IMG/VR virus record: IMGVR_UViG_3300050821_002199 | Coordinates: 1 to 45,166 of that record | Origin: a virus | Direction: 5' to 3' (one strand) | Length of the DNA: 45,166 nucleotides | In this document: one piece after another, positions 25,201-34,022 of the stretch | How positions within the stretch are numbered: position 1 is the stretch's first letter | Layout: every line of letters starts with the position of its first letter | Notes under the pieces: generated by a model | What the model was told of the DNA's origin: nothing | Database searches by the model: none | What the model saw: the letters and a program-made list of their open reading frames with translations, nothing else | Program-made: the position numbers and the translations under genes

Positions 25201-28116
25201 AAAATTCCATAGAAAACTAGTTCCATTTGTTCCTGTGTAATTAAAATTGACTGTTAATGGGTACGCTCCACTGGTTGGTGTGGATGCCGCAAATGTTGCA
25301 GTCGGTGCAGTGTTCAACAAATATTGGATTGATGCTGTGTAAATGACACCGGGCGACGCTGCATTGTTTGTTTCATTAAACGAATCAATTTGCATGACAT
25401 TCGCACCAGCTTTGACTGATAAAAAATTAGTATATCCATGAATATATCCCGCTGGACTACCATCATTAGTAAATATAATCGGAGCCGAACTATTTCCTAT
25501 TGTCACTCTACATAATCCGGGATTACCCAAATATCCGTAACCACCATTTACTATAACCCTATAATATCCAGAATTTGTAAAATTAAAAGTTTTTTGTATA
25601 CTACTTTCTTGATATTGTAAAGTCCACGGATTTGTGGCACCTATACCAGCGTTACTAGTGGTAGCATAATTGTTCCCAGAAGAAGCATCAAGATATGGGT
25701 TACCAGCCCTTGTCTGTAGTTTCGTAAAATCATTTTCAAATAATGTAAATATTGAATTAGTAGGGACTGGCGTATATATCGTAGGGTCATTTAAATTCAC
25801 TCCCGTCAAGTTCATTTGACCAATCACCCATGCAAACTGATTGGAAATAACATTCAATCTCTGTAATGTAATCCATGTGGTACAATCAGAAAAAGCCAAA
25901 TTAAGATTTGTTTGCATCGCATAAAGCACTGGAAAAGTAAACGTTCCGGGCAATATGGATTCAGCATAACCACTAGACTGTCCATGCATTCCAATATTAT
26001 TCGTTGTGACATTTTGCTCAAAAATATTATAAAAATTAAGCATCGGCGACGCCGATTCATTATAGAATCCAGTAAAGAATTCGCTTAATAAATTAGATGC
26101 GGTTTGAGTTTTATCCCACCATACTCGTGGATACGCGTAATAATCCCAAGGATTATCAATAATTTGATTTGGGGTAGCCTGACAACCCGCCTCAAACACT
26201 CCCTCGTTTTGTAGGAATTTAGCCCTATCAACCATACCACTTACTTCTGGAACTGGTAACAACGGATTTTGTTGTGAAAAATCCGTTAATAATAATTGAT
26301 AATCATATACACCTAAATTGGTTGTCAAATTGTTCCAAGCCACCCAATTGTTAGATATAGATATATTCTGCGGAGAAGCAGTCGATAAAACGGGTTGACC
26401 ATAAACACATACTTGCATATGGATATTTGATGGAAATTTATTGAAATTAGGAGGCGCAGCGTTAACGTTAGCATATGCCAGTCCCATTACAGTTTGATTT
26501 CCACCTAACTGAGTGACTTGATATGCAACGTTAGTAATTAAATAATAATATTGTGGTGAATATGAATAGGCTCCACCTGCATTTACCCATCCGTCTCCCG
26601 CAGGTTGTAAAGGAGAGTCCAAAGAAACTTCGGTTTGATTAGTTGACCACAGTGTGGCATCAATAGGAAGTATACCATAGTATCTGCTCCATTGTTTATA
26701 TGTTAAAGGTGATATTGAATCTAATGGATTTGAGGTGTCTACCGCAATCATTTTTTGAGCCACCCATTTTATTAAGTTCGAACTAGTTTGTGACCAAGTC
26801 AATTGATATGGACTTCCATCGTAAACTCCAGTAGTAGGATTTACATATTGACCTCCTCTATATCCCCACCAATTAGTATCCACAAGAACACCATTAATCA
26901 CTTGGTTAGTTAATTCTAGTATTGAGCTAGGAACAACATTATTATAATTATGTGGATATCCTGAAAATTCACTATTATTTGTTGAGTAATAAATACTCAA
27001 TCCACCGGGTGCCGATGCCTTTTGTATTTCGTTCCCAGAAAAAATAAATCCATTTTCGCTACTCGTCCAATGGTTTCTCCACCAATATAAATAACCCTGT
27101 CTAGTTGGGCCAACAATTCCAAAACTCCAAGGATAATATTGTTGCACACTAAAATTAGCATATATACTTCTAACGCTTGGAGAAAAGTTATATGGCAGAG
27201 ATGACAATGATACTCCATTACCATAAGGTATATAATCACCATCTTCATCAGCATAAACCCATCGTACTCCTTGTTTTTCCAAAAACGTGATTACTCCAAA
27301 CCACACATCCATATATGGCCATCCAGTAAAATCAACCTCACGAGTGCCCTGAACATTCACCGTGATGTTTGTTGGTAATGTTCCATTTAATATATTTGCC
27401 TGTTGTGCGGCATAGTTTGGGGCAAGATTTTGTAAATCGATCACTCTATAAATTACACCGGGATATGAATTGGTTTGTGATGATAGAATAATTGGCACCG
27501 GCTTACCTTCCAATTCACTCAAATAATAACTCAAATCAGAAGAATCTTGCAACAATCCACCGTTTACAGATGTGGTTGCTGCAACCACAGCATCTAAATT
27601 TGGATAATTTGTTCCAACGCAACCATGAATCTGGTTAGTATAGCAATCCCACTTTAATGTTGCTGGAGGAGAAACCAATACCCAATTATTATTTGTGGAA
27701 AACCAATTTTGATTTGTTTGCAACAATAATGTTACATATCTACCAATTAATGGGCTGAAATGTATAGAGGCTTGAGTTTCTAAGTTGTCGCCCACATTAA
27801 ATACTCCATTAGAAAAACATGCGTCATATGGAACCCATTGTAATCCCGCAAATGTTGTGGCCGGGCTTGTATTCCCAATATACACTGAAATTGTTCCAAT
27901 AGGATTAGTACCAAAACCAGTAGTATTTGGCCAACTTGGAGTCACAATGTAATTTGTTCCTGTTGTAAAAATACCATCAATTGTATTAGTAGTACCCATA
28001 TCCAATGTAAATTCATTGACCGCATTAGTGATTACTGCACTATATGGGATTATTGATGCATTTATATCACAGAATATAAATACACTTAATAGAAATAATA
28101 GAACTTTTTTAAACAT
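22216..28116 (-). CDS. Secreted giant multidomain protein: DUF4838-like glycosidase, PKD, trypsin-like and beta-helix domains
   Basis: 1966 residues with a Sec signal peptide (MFKKVLLFLLSVFIFCDINA, likely cut after DINA). Visible parts in order: a beta-sandwich like an F5/8-type domain (about 21-155). Next is a DUF4838-type region, the family related to alpha-glucuronidase (about 185-700, with WPYMDVWFGVITFLEKQGVRW and WWDKTQTASNLLSEFFTGFY). A CBM-like sandwich follows (about 805-935), then a PKD domain (about 937-1003, FLWNFGDGYTS). A trypsin-like domain has His1090, Asp1121 and Ser1216 in GDSSSP. A pectate-lyase-3-like right-handed beta-helix covers about 1284-1800, with a beta-rich C-terminus. 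It may act on polysaccharide and protein outside the cytoplasm. Between fibre and baseplate genes such a secreted protein is unexpected. Domain calls are by eye. Enzyme activity and substrate are unknown. Confidence 0.8.
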   Translation of the reverse strand: MFKKVLLFLLSVFIFCDINASIIPYSAVITNAVNEFTLDMGTTNTIDGIFTTGTNYIVTPSWPNTTGFGTNPIGTISVYIGNTSPATTFAGLQWVPYDACFSNGVFNVGDNLETQASIHFSPLIGRYVTLLLQTNQNWFSTNNNWVLVSPPATLKWDCYTNQIHGCVGTNYPNLDAVVAATTSVNGGLLQDSSDLSYYLSELEGKPVPIILSSQTNSYPGVIYRVIDLQNLAPNYAAQQANILNGTLPTNITVNVQGTREVDFTGWPYMDVWFGVITFLEKQGVRWVYADEDGDYIPYGNGVSLSSLPYNFSPSVRSIYANFSVQQYYPWSFGIVGPTRQGYLYWWRNHWTSSENGFIFSGNEIQKASAPGGLSIYYSTNNSEFSGYPHNYNNVVPSSILELTNQVINGVLVDTNWWGYRGGQYVNPTTGVYDGSPYQLTWSQTSSNLIKWVAQKMIAVDTSNPLDSISPLTYKQWSRYYGILPIDATLWSTNQTEVSLDSPLQPAGDGWVNAGGAYSYSPQYYYLITNVAYQVTQLGGNQTVMGLAYANVNAAPPNFNKFPSNIHMQVCVYGQPVLSTASPQNISISNNWVAWNNLTTNLGVYDYQLLLTDFSQQNPLLPVPEVSGMVDRAKFLQNEGVFEAGCQATPNQIIDNPWDYYAYPRVWWDKTQTASNLLSEFFTGFYNESASPMLNFYNIFEQNVTTNNIGMHGQSSGYAESILPGTFTFPVLYAMQTNLNLAFSDCTTWITLQRLNVISNQFAWVIGQMNLTGVNLNDPTIYTPVPTNSIFTLFENDFTKLQTRAGNPYLDASSGNNYATTSNAGIGATNPWTLQYQESSIQKTFNFTNSGYYRVIVNGGYGYLGNPGLCRVTIGNSSAPIIFTNDGSPAGYIHGYTNFLSVKAGANVMQIDSFNETNNAASPGVIYTASIQYLLNTAPTATFAASTPTSGAYPLTVNFNYTGTNGTSFLWNFGDGYTSTSENVSHTYDLAATNTVTLVVNGMITNSEAGLVVTTNGTFNPTNYLYQLSLGTNGTSAYAPASGNASSTTLWLGTNSTLWTAPTSLACVGYASAISSQCCLVASNLVFISSHVNFSGKTLTFHDTNGTGWFPVVTNQVLLGDDFGIGQLDRSAPASIPLPYLFSTNSINKLQGKTIVNYPAFWAHNSTAQIEYMYIDAAYDGPGVNTGSGVEYGSWISPYANVTQGQWAASYAVSGDSSSPIFTMYDTNLVLLGAMSGTGGSLGGGLTTVGLGVFYSGYTNFSILQHSGLTNGLQILNLGTNITSVTVTDFGAIGDAIQFSASCVSNSSLIVTTSSVPNTAIGDNIEIYNAGPITPLGINSFGVYTNGYYDLIATITNIVHGTNVYISQVCSNTINNAFTTYGYDNETAINSALSYIYASGSPNVNLLFPAGNYLILSTNTDLVYAYCGVFLRQGWINIIGAGTNNTRLIGQGARVVKPIGSGSEGNGFFPPSGQFASTRGIMFDEINIGVFSGTNTPLTIQSINIDGGIPNVATRDNYNRNDGFFMNPIDGMGLDETHSAIEASYLYNSNGVPSAGSTYYSCDFSIYCTNTIFDNWAGEVLKNPNHNTNANVCTYYNNVFYDDRFDGVNIGQVMVVSNNVFDTVGQPIEMYTASMTSPTYFEDNLVTNCFGECAIGFSRGYNNIPFVYFINNTCYYFNPSQGNMFLNLNHLVNCVVSNNYFCDTDPNGGNGEFSIVTGSTSGEIAFTCQSNILVLNNTFVDTPFMIGSWNGLTTFPANDIYHSDTIIAGGNKMINTNTSGTVIGHLSLNYGWTTNCSFNNNDCSQFNSIGGNSVYVFPTLYNFGLTFDSSLPTNLVQYDQVYTTNGLVITTNNVYTTYPLVSTNNTYWTELNTGNAVNYISYGFGSKFYQIGTQSTILINSDSNCIPSGAQITMFNDNLVNFPLYLNNANGTKVTVTNQTAVTLNWSTNNVWVVAPTTVIYFLPFQF

Positions 28117-28122
28117 ATACTA

Positions 28123-30534
28123 TTAATGCTGAACTATATAACTACCAATTAATGAACAATTAGCAACGTTGGTGACACATATAACTTCATTTGGAAATAC
28201 AGTTAACGTATTTAACGTTACAGGATTTGTCGCTGCAAACGCCTCATTTGGATTATCCAAACTATAAAGACCTGATGTAAAATTGGTTATATAAATATCA
28301 GAATTAATCAAACTGGCACTATTGATGGTTTGGACAGTTGCCGTAACATCCAATCTAAATGGATATATATTTGTCCATGGCACATTAATAGTTAATGGAT
28401 TAATTAATTTAACATAAGGATATTGATTTGGTGGGAACTGTATAGGAATAGGATTCGTTGACACAATTAAATTATCAACAAAGAAATTTGCTTGATATGG
28501 TGATGTTAAATTAATTCCTGATATTCCCAAACTATGGTTGGCTGCTTCACTAACATAATTGTTGCCGGATGTTGGGATTGTTCCATTTGTGGAAAATGCG
28601 GCCCAACAAGTAGCCGATGTAGAATAAAACATCCATATATCGTATGCCACATTTGGCACCATAGCCCCAACCGATGACGCCGTGGTTGATCCGTTATATA
28701 ATTGTATATTACCACCAGTAGTAATGTTAACATTGGCAGCTTGTCCAGAATTACCTAAAATGAATGGTTGTGCACATAATTGAAATGCGCTATCCGTGGA
28801 TCCGGGAAGAGCACTCATCACCAAGTTCATATGAACATATACATTGGTCACGTTGATACTTGTAAACTCAAATCCAGCATATACTGTTCCAGCAGTTCCA
28901 AAAAATTCCGCCGATGAATTCCCAACTATAGCGTTAGTTCCAGTTTGATGCCAGTCTACTTCTCCCAGCATACTATTGAAATTCAATGGATACCCGCCAA
29001 AGTTATTTGTCCAAATACCATAAATATTTGGCCAAGGAGTACAACCAGTCTCAAATTGCTCATGAATAAGGTTGGTCATCCATGTTCCTGAAGCAGCATT
29101 AAATTCAGGATACATTGTATAGGTTTTAGGCCATTCATTTTGGTTAGTAATACCACTTGAAAACATCACATGATCTGATGATGCTGAATCAGGAGACACC
29201 AAACACATAAGATTAAGGATGCTGGTTAATGCTGGGAAATTAGTGAATGAAATATGATTCTGGAATGTACAAGTAGCACTTGGTAACCACCAATTAGTTC
29301 CTGTTGATAAACTAATATTATTAGTAAGACCAGTATCAATGTGTCCAATTTGTATACCAAAAAAGTTTGTCATGAACTGTGGATAAGTTGCCAAAAATGC
29401 CATAGAATCCCAACTCCATCTTCCGTTTTGTACATAGTTTCCAGACTGTGTCACATATGTAACCAAAGGACTCTGTGCCTCAAGATATTGAGAGAAATTT
29501 GTTGTCAATAAGTATATATTTGTACCAGCTTGATAATCAACCCAATACTGTGGTATGTTCGTTGGCCATAACGGAGCACCATATGAATTATCTGTGGATG
29601 GTGAGGTAGTTAAGTTAAACTCAAATAGATTACTTGGATATCCGCCACCCATAATAACTGCATATGAACAAAAATTACTGATTAATTGGGTTCCGGTTCC
29701 TCCGTATTGGTCTGCTGGACTATTTAGAAAATCACTTAATGCTACTGAAGGTCCAGCTATATATAAAACAACACTATTAGTCTGTTGTCGTGACAATAAC
29801 TTTCTCATGGAAAGTGTCATGTTGGGATATGATGCATTATTCTGATAACGAGAAATATATTGATTGTTATTAGTATATGAAACCGAATATGTGACTGACT
29901 GATTTGTGGATGACCCAATCTCCGAACTCACTCCCATATAATTCAATATCGAATCTAATGCTGGAGTACTATATGGAGCATTAGGTCCCTCAATATTTTC
30001 ATAGCCAATTATTCTAATATAACCTTTTCTTTGCATACCAGCGGCGAATTGGGCATTCATTGCCTGACCAATATCACCACCCTGCGATTCTAATACAAGA
30101 ACCGGTTGAGCAGCGGAAATTCCCGATGCAGGAATATTTGCCATTAATTGACTAGCAATGATATAAGCCTGTGCCGCCGAAACCAAAGAATTTGTATTAG
30201 GTGGCACAGTTTGTGAAGTGTTCGTTGCGTTATCTCCAGCCATATATGGAGCAGGAACTAGAGAAATTCCATAGTTAGTGGAACCATCTGAATTAGTCCA
30301 TATAGTAAGTGTTATTGAACTTCCGTTTGTCAGCATTCTAGCAGCTACGGAAGCAGGTAATAAATTGTTAAAACTAGCGGTTCCACCAAAAATTCCAGAA
30401 ATCTTACCACCGGGATGCACTATGTTTCCACTATTATCGACTGAAACGGTTGATGTTCCAGCCAATGCAGTTGTTGTGAACAATAATATCGTGACAAACA
30501 CGCTTAATATTATGTTAATTATATTTTTCTTCAT
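28123..30534 (-). CDS. Secreted nucleoside-hydrolase-like protein with lectin-like domain, probably inactive
   Basis: 803 residues from the ATG at 30534 (MKKNIINIILSVFVTILLFT). The signal peptide should be cut after ALA at about residue 25. A longer frame without a signal peptide start is rejected. Residues about 145-440 follow the inosine/uridine nucleoside hydrolase pattern: GGDIGQAMNAQFAAGMQRKG, then YIAGPSVALSDFLNSPAD, AVIMGGGYPS, FEFNL and WPTNIPQYWVDYQAG. The pair of aspartates that normally follows the first GD (GDxDD) is replaced by Gly-Gln, so calcium binding and catalysis are likely lost. Residues about 495-695 look like a LamG/concanavalin jelly roll. The last 100 residues are beta-like. 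The gene ends six bases before the giant secreted gene, so the two are probably expressed together. Confidence 0.8.
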   Translation of the reverse strand: MKKNIINIILSVFVTILLFTTTALAGTSTVSVDNSGNIVHPGGKISGIFGGTASFNNLLPASVAARMLTNGSSITLTIWTNSDGSTNYGISLVPAPYMAGDNATNTSQTVPPNTNSLVSAAQAYIIASQLMANIPASGISAAQPVLVLESQGGDIGQAMNAQFAAGMQRKGYIRIIGYENIEGPNAPYSTPALDSILNYMGVSSEIGSSTNQSVTYSVSYTNNNQYISRYQNNASYPNMTLSMRKLLSRQQTNSVVLYIAGPSVALSDFLNSPADQYGGTGTQLISNFCSYAVIMGGGYPSNLFEFNLTTSPSTDNSYGAPLWPTNIPQYWVDYQAGTNIYLLTTNFSQYLEAQSPLVTYVTQSGNYVQNGRWSWDSMAFLATYPQFMTNFFGIQIGHIDTGLTNNISLSTGTNWWLPSATCTFQNHISFTNFPALTSILNLMCLVSPDSASSDHVMFSSGITNQNEWPKTYTMYPEFNAASGTWMTNLIHEQFETGCTPWPNIYGIWTNNFGGYPLNFNSMLGEVDWHQTGTNAIVGNSSAEFFGTAGTVYAGFEFTSINVTNVYVHMNLVMSALPGSTDSAFQLCAQPFILGNSGQAANVNITTGGNIQLYNGSTTASSVGAMVPNVAYDIWMFYSTSATCWAAFSTNGTIPTSGNNYVSEAANHSLGISGINLTSPYQANFFVDNLIVSTNPIPIQFPPNQYPYVKLINPLTINVPWTNIYPFRLDVTATVQTINSASLINSDIYITNFTSGLYSLDNPNEAFAATNPVTLNTLTVFPNEVICVTNVANCSLIGSYIVQH

Positions 30535-30539
30535 AAAGT

Positions 30540-33500
30540 TTAGGTAGTTGGTGTGAATAATAAAGTTTCTTGACCAACTGATCCGGATATCTGTATTGCA
30601 TACCAAGAATTGGTTGTGGGATTAAACAATCTCATAAATGATGATGTTTGTGCTGTATTTGCATAAGAACTTGTTCCTGTAAATAACGATGCGGTAATTG
30701 CGGAACATGATATGTTTCCATACACGTCTAATGAATTTATTGCTGATGCTGTTATTGCTTTACCAATCACAACTCCACCGTTTGTTGTGTCTATCGAAAA
30801 TCCACCGACTTCATTTGATATTTTTCCAGACCAGATATTTATCTGATTTGTACTAAATATACCAGTAGTTAAATCTTCTCCAGTATAAAATGATATTCCA
30901 AATATAGACTCAAAATTAGCAGCATAGTCTAATTGTGTCATGTAAATCGGAGATTCAGGTACATAACGGGTAACTTGCCAAGGATTTGATAACCACGAAG
31001 TGAGCATGAGTCGTTTACCATCCCCCACAATTTCATTAGGTAAATTAACCCCACAATTAAATGTAGCCATCAGCATTGTGGTCGGGTCTAGTCTATATAA
31101 ACTTGAAGTTATTGATGAACCCATCCACACATATTCATTATCATACCACATTGCATACATATTGTCTACAAAGAAACTAGTATAACTTAAATTGGTTTTA
31201 TTAATAACATATACTTGATTAGTTACAGACCCCTCGCATCCCAAATATACATGCGATGGAGTGATTGCCATATCATCAGTTATAAAATCAGCACCCACCA
31301 CTGATGCTGAAATATATGACAATGTTGTTGGATTCATTCTTGCTATAGCACCATTAATGTCTTGTGAAGGAATCCATAAATATTGACCATCGTATTTTAT
31401 GTTAGCTATTCTTCCAAATCCAGCAATCGATGCCGATGCAACCAATGCATAATTTGACATCTGATACTTAAACACATTGTTATCAGCATTATTTATTACA
31501 TATAGATATGTCCCATCATTAGTAAGTGATGACGCTCTGCCAAAACTACCACTTTGTCCATTATATATCACCAATGAAGATGACAGTGTGGTTGGGTTTA
31601 TTAAAAATACATTACCACCAACAGTTGAGGCAAATAATTGATTCGAGCTTGAATTGTATGTAAATTCCCCAATTGTATAACCTACTGATCCAGTCAAACT
31701 TGCCGTTTGATATGTCATACTGTCCATATTTACTCTGGCTATAACAGAATTACTACTACTAGGCTCAAATGTAGTTCCCCCATACCAAAAGTTTCCAATC
31801 ACTATTGTTGCTTGGAATCCGGGCGCTCCATTTGTATTTGCTATGAATACAGATTGAGTATTGGATGGCTTGAATGGAACATTATACCAACTTGCCAAAT
31901 CAAAATTAGACACGTTATTTGTAAGAATTCCAGTAAACGTTGAGGCATTATATCCATTCGGTAAGAAACTGGATGACAACGAGAAGTTTGCATAGGAACT
32001 ACTATTACTATTATTGCTTCCACTAACGTATGATGCTGTTAATGCATACGATGCTGTTAATGAAGATGTTGCGTATGATGATGATACTACATATAAATTC
32101 GATGAACTCAACGAATATGAAGCGGTTAACGAATTCAATGCAAATAATGCATAGGAACTACTATTGCTATTATTGCTTCCACTAACGTATGATGCTGTTA
32201 ATGCGTTTACTGCGTTACTTGCCGTTCCATAAAAGTTGGACGCCGAAACATACCCAGTTGTTGTATAATTACCTGATCTATCAATAATGGCAATTGGTTG
32301 ATTACTAGGATTGTTTAAAGTAAAAGGGACTGTTGTGGAACCAGAACCTTCGATAATATCAATACCACCACCAATTAATCCCATGGATGAACCGATAGTA
32401 TCATTTAACATTAATCCATTTCCACTAGTAGCAACGGTGGAACCAAGATTGTTATATCTTAAATTGGTTGCGGTATTTGCATATGAACTAGATACCACAA
32501 CACCACTGATATAACTAGCTGTTAATGCATTCAATGAATATGAACTGGTTGGTGGAACATACGCGACACCATTCTTATTTAAATTAGTAGTAAAATTGAT
32601 ACTTCCTACTACATCCAATGATGCGCTAGGACTATTGGTGTTTATTCCCACTGATCCTACCGAAAAATCAGAACGTTGACCAGTCTTTAGTATGATATTT
32701 GCTCCACTTCCACTGGAAAGTCCATTTCCACCTTGTACAGCAATACTAGACCCATTATAGAATGAGCCATTATATCCAAATCCAGTACTGAGTGTTATAC
32801 TTGACCCTGAATTGCTACCACTTAATGCCCCATTAGCAGATATTATATTTACATTACCGACACTATTACCAATAAATCCGTTAACATCTAATACCTGTTG
32901 TGGATTAGTATTATTTATACCAACCATACCAGTTCGTGTTATCTTTATCGTGGCACCATTGGTATTCAATATCATATTACCAGTACCATCATCTACAGCT
33001 ATAGCATTAGTGTGTGCAAACCTATTATTTACAATGTTTCCATCCAAATAACTTGAAGAAATAGCAGATGATGCTGTAAATGGATTGCCTGACTTTGATA
33101 AATTTCCAGAAAAATTAATATCCCCATTAACGTCCAATGTATGTTGTGGTAATTCAGTATTTACCCCAAAGAAATCACCGTTTCCACTTCCGCCGACATA
33201 AGAATTATTACCAAGTCCACCAAATCTATATTGAACTATCCCACTTCCTGATGATATAAAATAAAATATACCAGTACCATCAAAATGCCAACTACCTTGG
33301 GCAGCATTAGATTGTAAAATTGTATTACTGCCATTATCCAAAGTAAGGTTTATACCATTACCCGTAGAACTATTACCAATACTTCCACTAATATCCAATG
33401 CATATTTTGGATTATTTTGTAATATTCCAGTATAACTTCCGGAATTGGTTATGTTAGGTAATTGAATTGGTGACCAACTTGCACTGTTTGCAAATCCACT

Positions 33501-34019
33501 GCTTGATGCGAAAATGTTTGCTCCGTTAACGTAACTGGATGTCACACTGTTTTGGCTTAATATAGAATAACTTGCCGTTCCGTTATTTGGATTTGCTGGA
33601 TTATACTGCAAAAATAAAGTTGCGGATGACGATGGAACCAATGTAGCAGTAAATGGATTTAATACCACATTTGCCACACTTGCATATCCCGCAGATATAG
33701 CGTTTGTACTGAAACTACTTGAATTTGCGTAACTAGAACTTATAGCCTTTACCGCATAACTGGCTGAAGAAACATTCGGAAATTTCAAAAAGCTTGCTGT
33801 AGCACTGGATGTAGCATAGGATGCAGTTATTGCATATTTTGAAGTTCCACCAAAATTCTGAACACTGCCAGTTGACGTTTTAAAATAAGCGTCCAAATCA
33901 CCAACAAGTACTTTGAACGTGGTGTTATCAGATATATTTGAAATAGGAAATATTGCACTAGCTGTTATTTGACTAACAGTTAGCTGTGCTAATTGACTAA
34001 TTGGTATAGTATCTGCCAT
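30540..34019 (-). CDS. Tail fibre protein with ASYA repeats and a YncE-like propeller
   Basis: 1159 residues. The N-terminus (ISQLAQLTVSQI, then FPISNISDNTTFKVLVGDLD) is a variant of the attachment module seen in neighbouring fibres. The shaft is built from repeats of the type TASYALTASYV and of VGINNTNPQQVLDVNG, both familiar from trimeric phage fibres. Residues about 725-1010 differ: strands such as TNDGTYLYVINNADNNVFKY and KYDGQYLWIPS repeat in the way of a YVTN/YncE beta-propeller, which would sit as a globular domain near the tip. The C-terminus has no S74 intramolecular chaperone motif that I can see. Within the gene a 55-base direct repeat encodes a duplicated SGSNNSNSSSYA stretch. Confidence 0.85.
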   Translation of the reverse strand: MADTIPISQLAQLTVSQITASAIFPISNISDNTTFKVLVGDLDAYFKTSTGSVQNFGGTSKYAITASYATSSATASFLKFPNVSSASYAVKAISSSYANSSSFSTNAISAGYASVANVVLNPFTATLVPSSSATLFLQYNPANPNNGTASYSILSQNSVTSSYVNGANIFASSSGFANSASWSPIQLPNITNSGSYTGILQNNPKYALDISGSIGNSSTGNGINLTLDNGSNTILQSNAAQGSWHFDGTGIFYFISSGSGIVQYRFGGLGNNSYVGGSGNGDFFGVNTELPQHTLDVNGDINFSGNLSKSGNPFTASSAISSSYLDGNIVNNRFAHTNAIAVDDGTGNMILNTNGATIKITRTGMVGINNTNPQQVLDVNGFIGNSVGNVNIISANGALSGSNSGSSITLSTGFGYNGSFYNGSSIAVQGGNGLSSGSGANIILKTGQRSDFSVGSVGINTNSPSASLDVVGSINFTTNLNKNGVAYVPPTSSYSLNALTASYISGVVVSSSYANTATNLRYNNLGSTVATSGNGLMLNDTIGSSMGLIGGGIDIIEGSGSTTVPFTLNNPSNQPIAIIDRSGNYTTTGYVSASNFYGTASNAVNALTASYVSGSNNSNSSSYALFALNSLTASYSLSSSNLYVVSSSYATSSLTASYALTASYVSGSNNSNSSSYANFSLSSSFLPNGYNASTFTGILTNNVSNFDLASWYNVPFKPSNTQSVFIANTNGAPGFQATIVIGNFWYGGTTFEPSSSNSVIARVNMDSMTYQTASLTGSVGYTIGEFTYNSSSNQLFASTVGGNVFLINPTTLSSSLVIYNGQSGSFGRASSLTNDGTYLYVINNADNNVFKYQMSNYALVASASIAGFGRIANIKYDGQYLWIPSQDINGAIARMNPTTLSYISASVVGADFITDDMAITPSHVYLGCEGSVTNQVYVINKTNLSYTSFFVDNMYAMWYDNEYVWMGSSITSSLYRLDPTTMLMATFNCGVNLPNEIVGDGKRLMLTSWLSNPWQVTRYVPESPIYMTQLDYAANFESIFGISFYTGEDLTTGIFSTNQINIWSGKISNEVGGFSIDTTNGGVVIGKAITASAINSLDVYGNISCSAITASLFTGTSSYANTAQTSSFMRLFNPTTNSWYAIQISGSVGQETLLFTPTT
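31991..32204. repeat. 55-bp direct repeat inside the tail fibre gene
   Basis: Copies at 31991-32045 and 32150-32204 differ at one base by eye. Their offset is 159 bases, exactly 53 codons, so the reading frame is kept. Each copy encodes a segment ending in YVSGSNNSNSSSYA. It looks like a recent in-frame duplication of a fibre shaft unit. Confidence 0.85.
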
Positions 34020-34022
34020 AAA

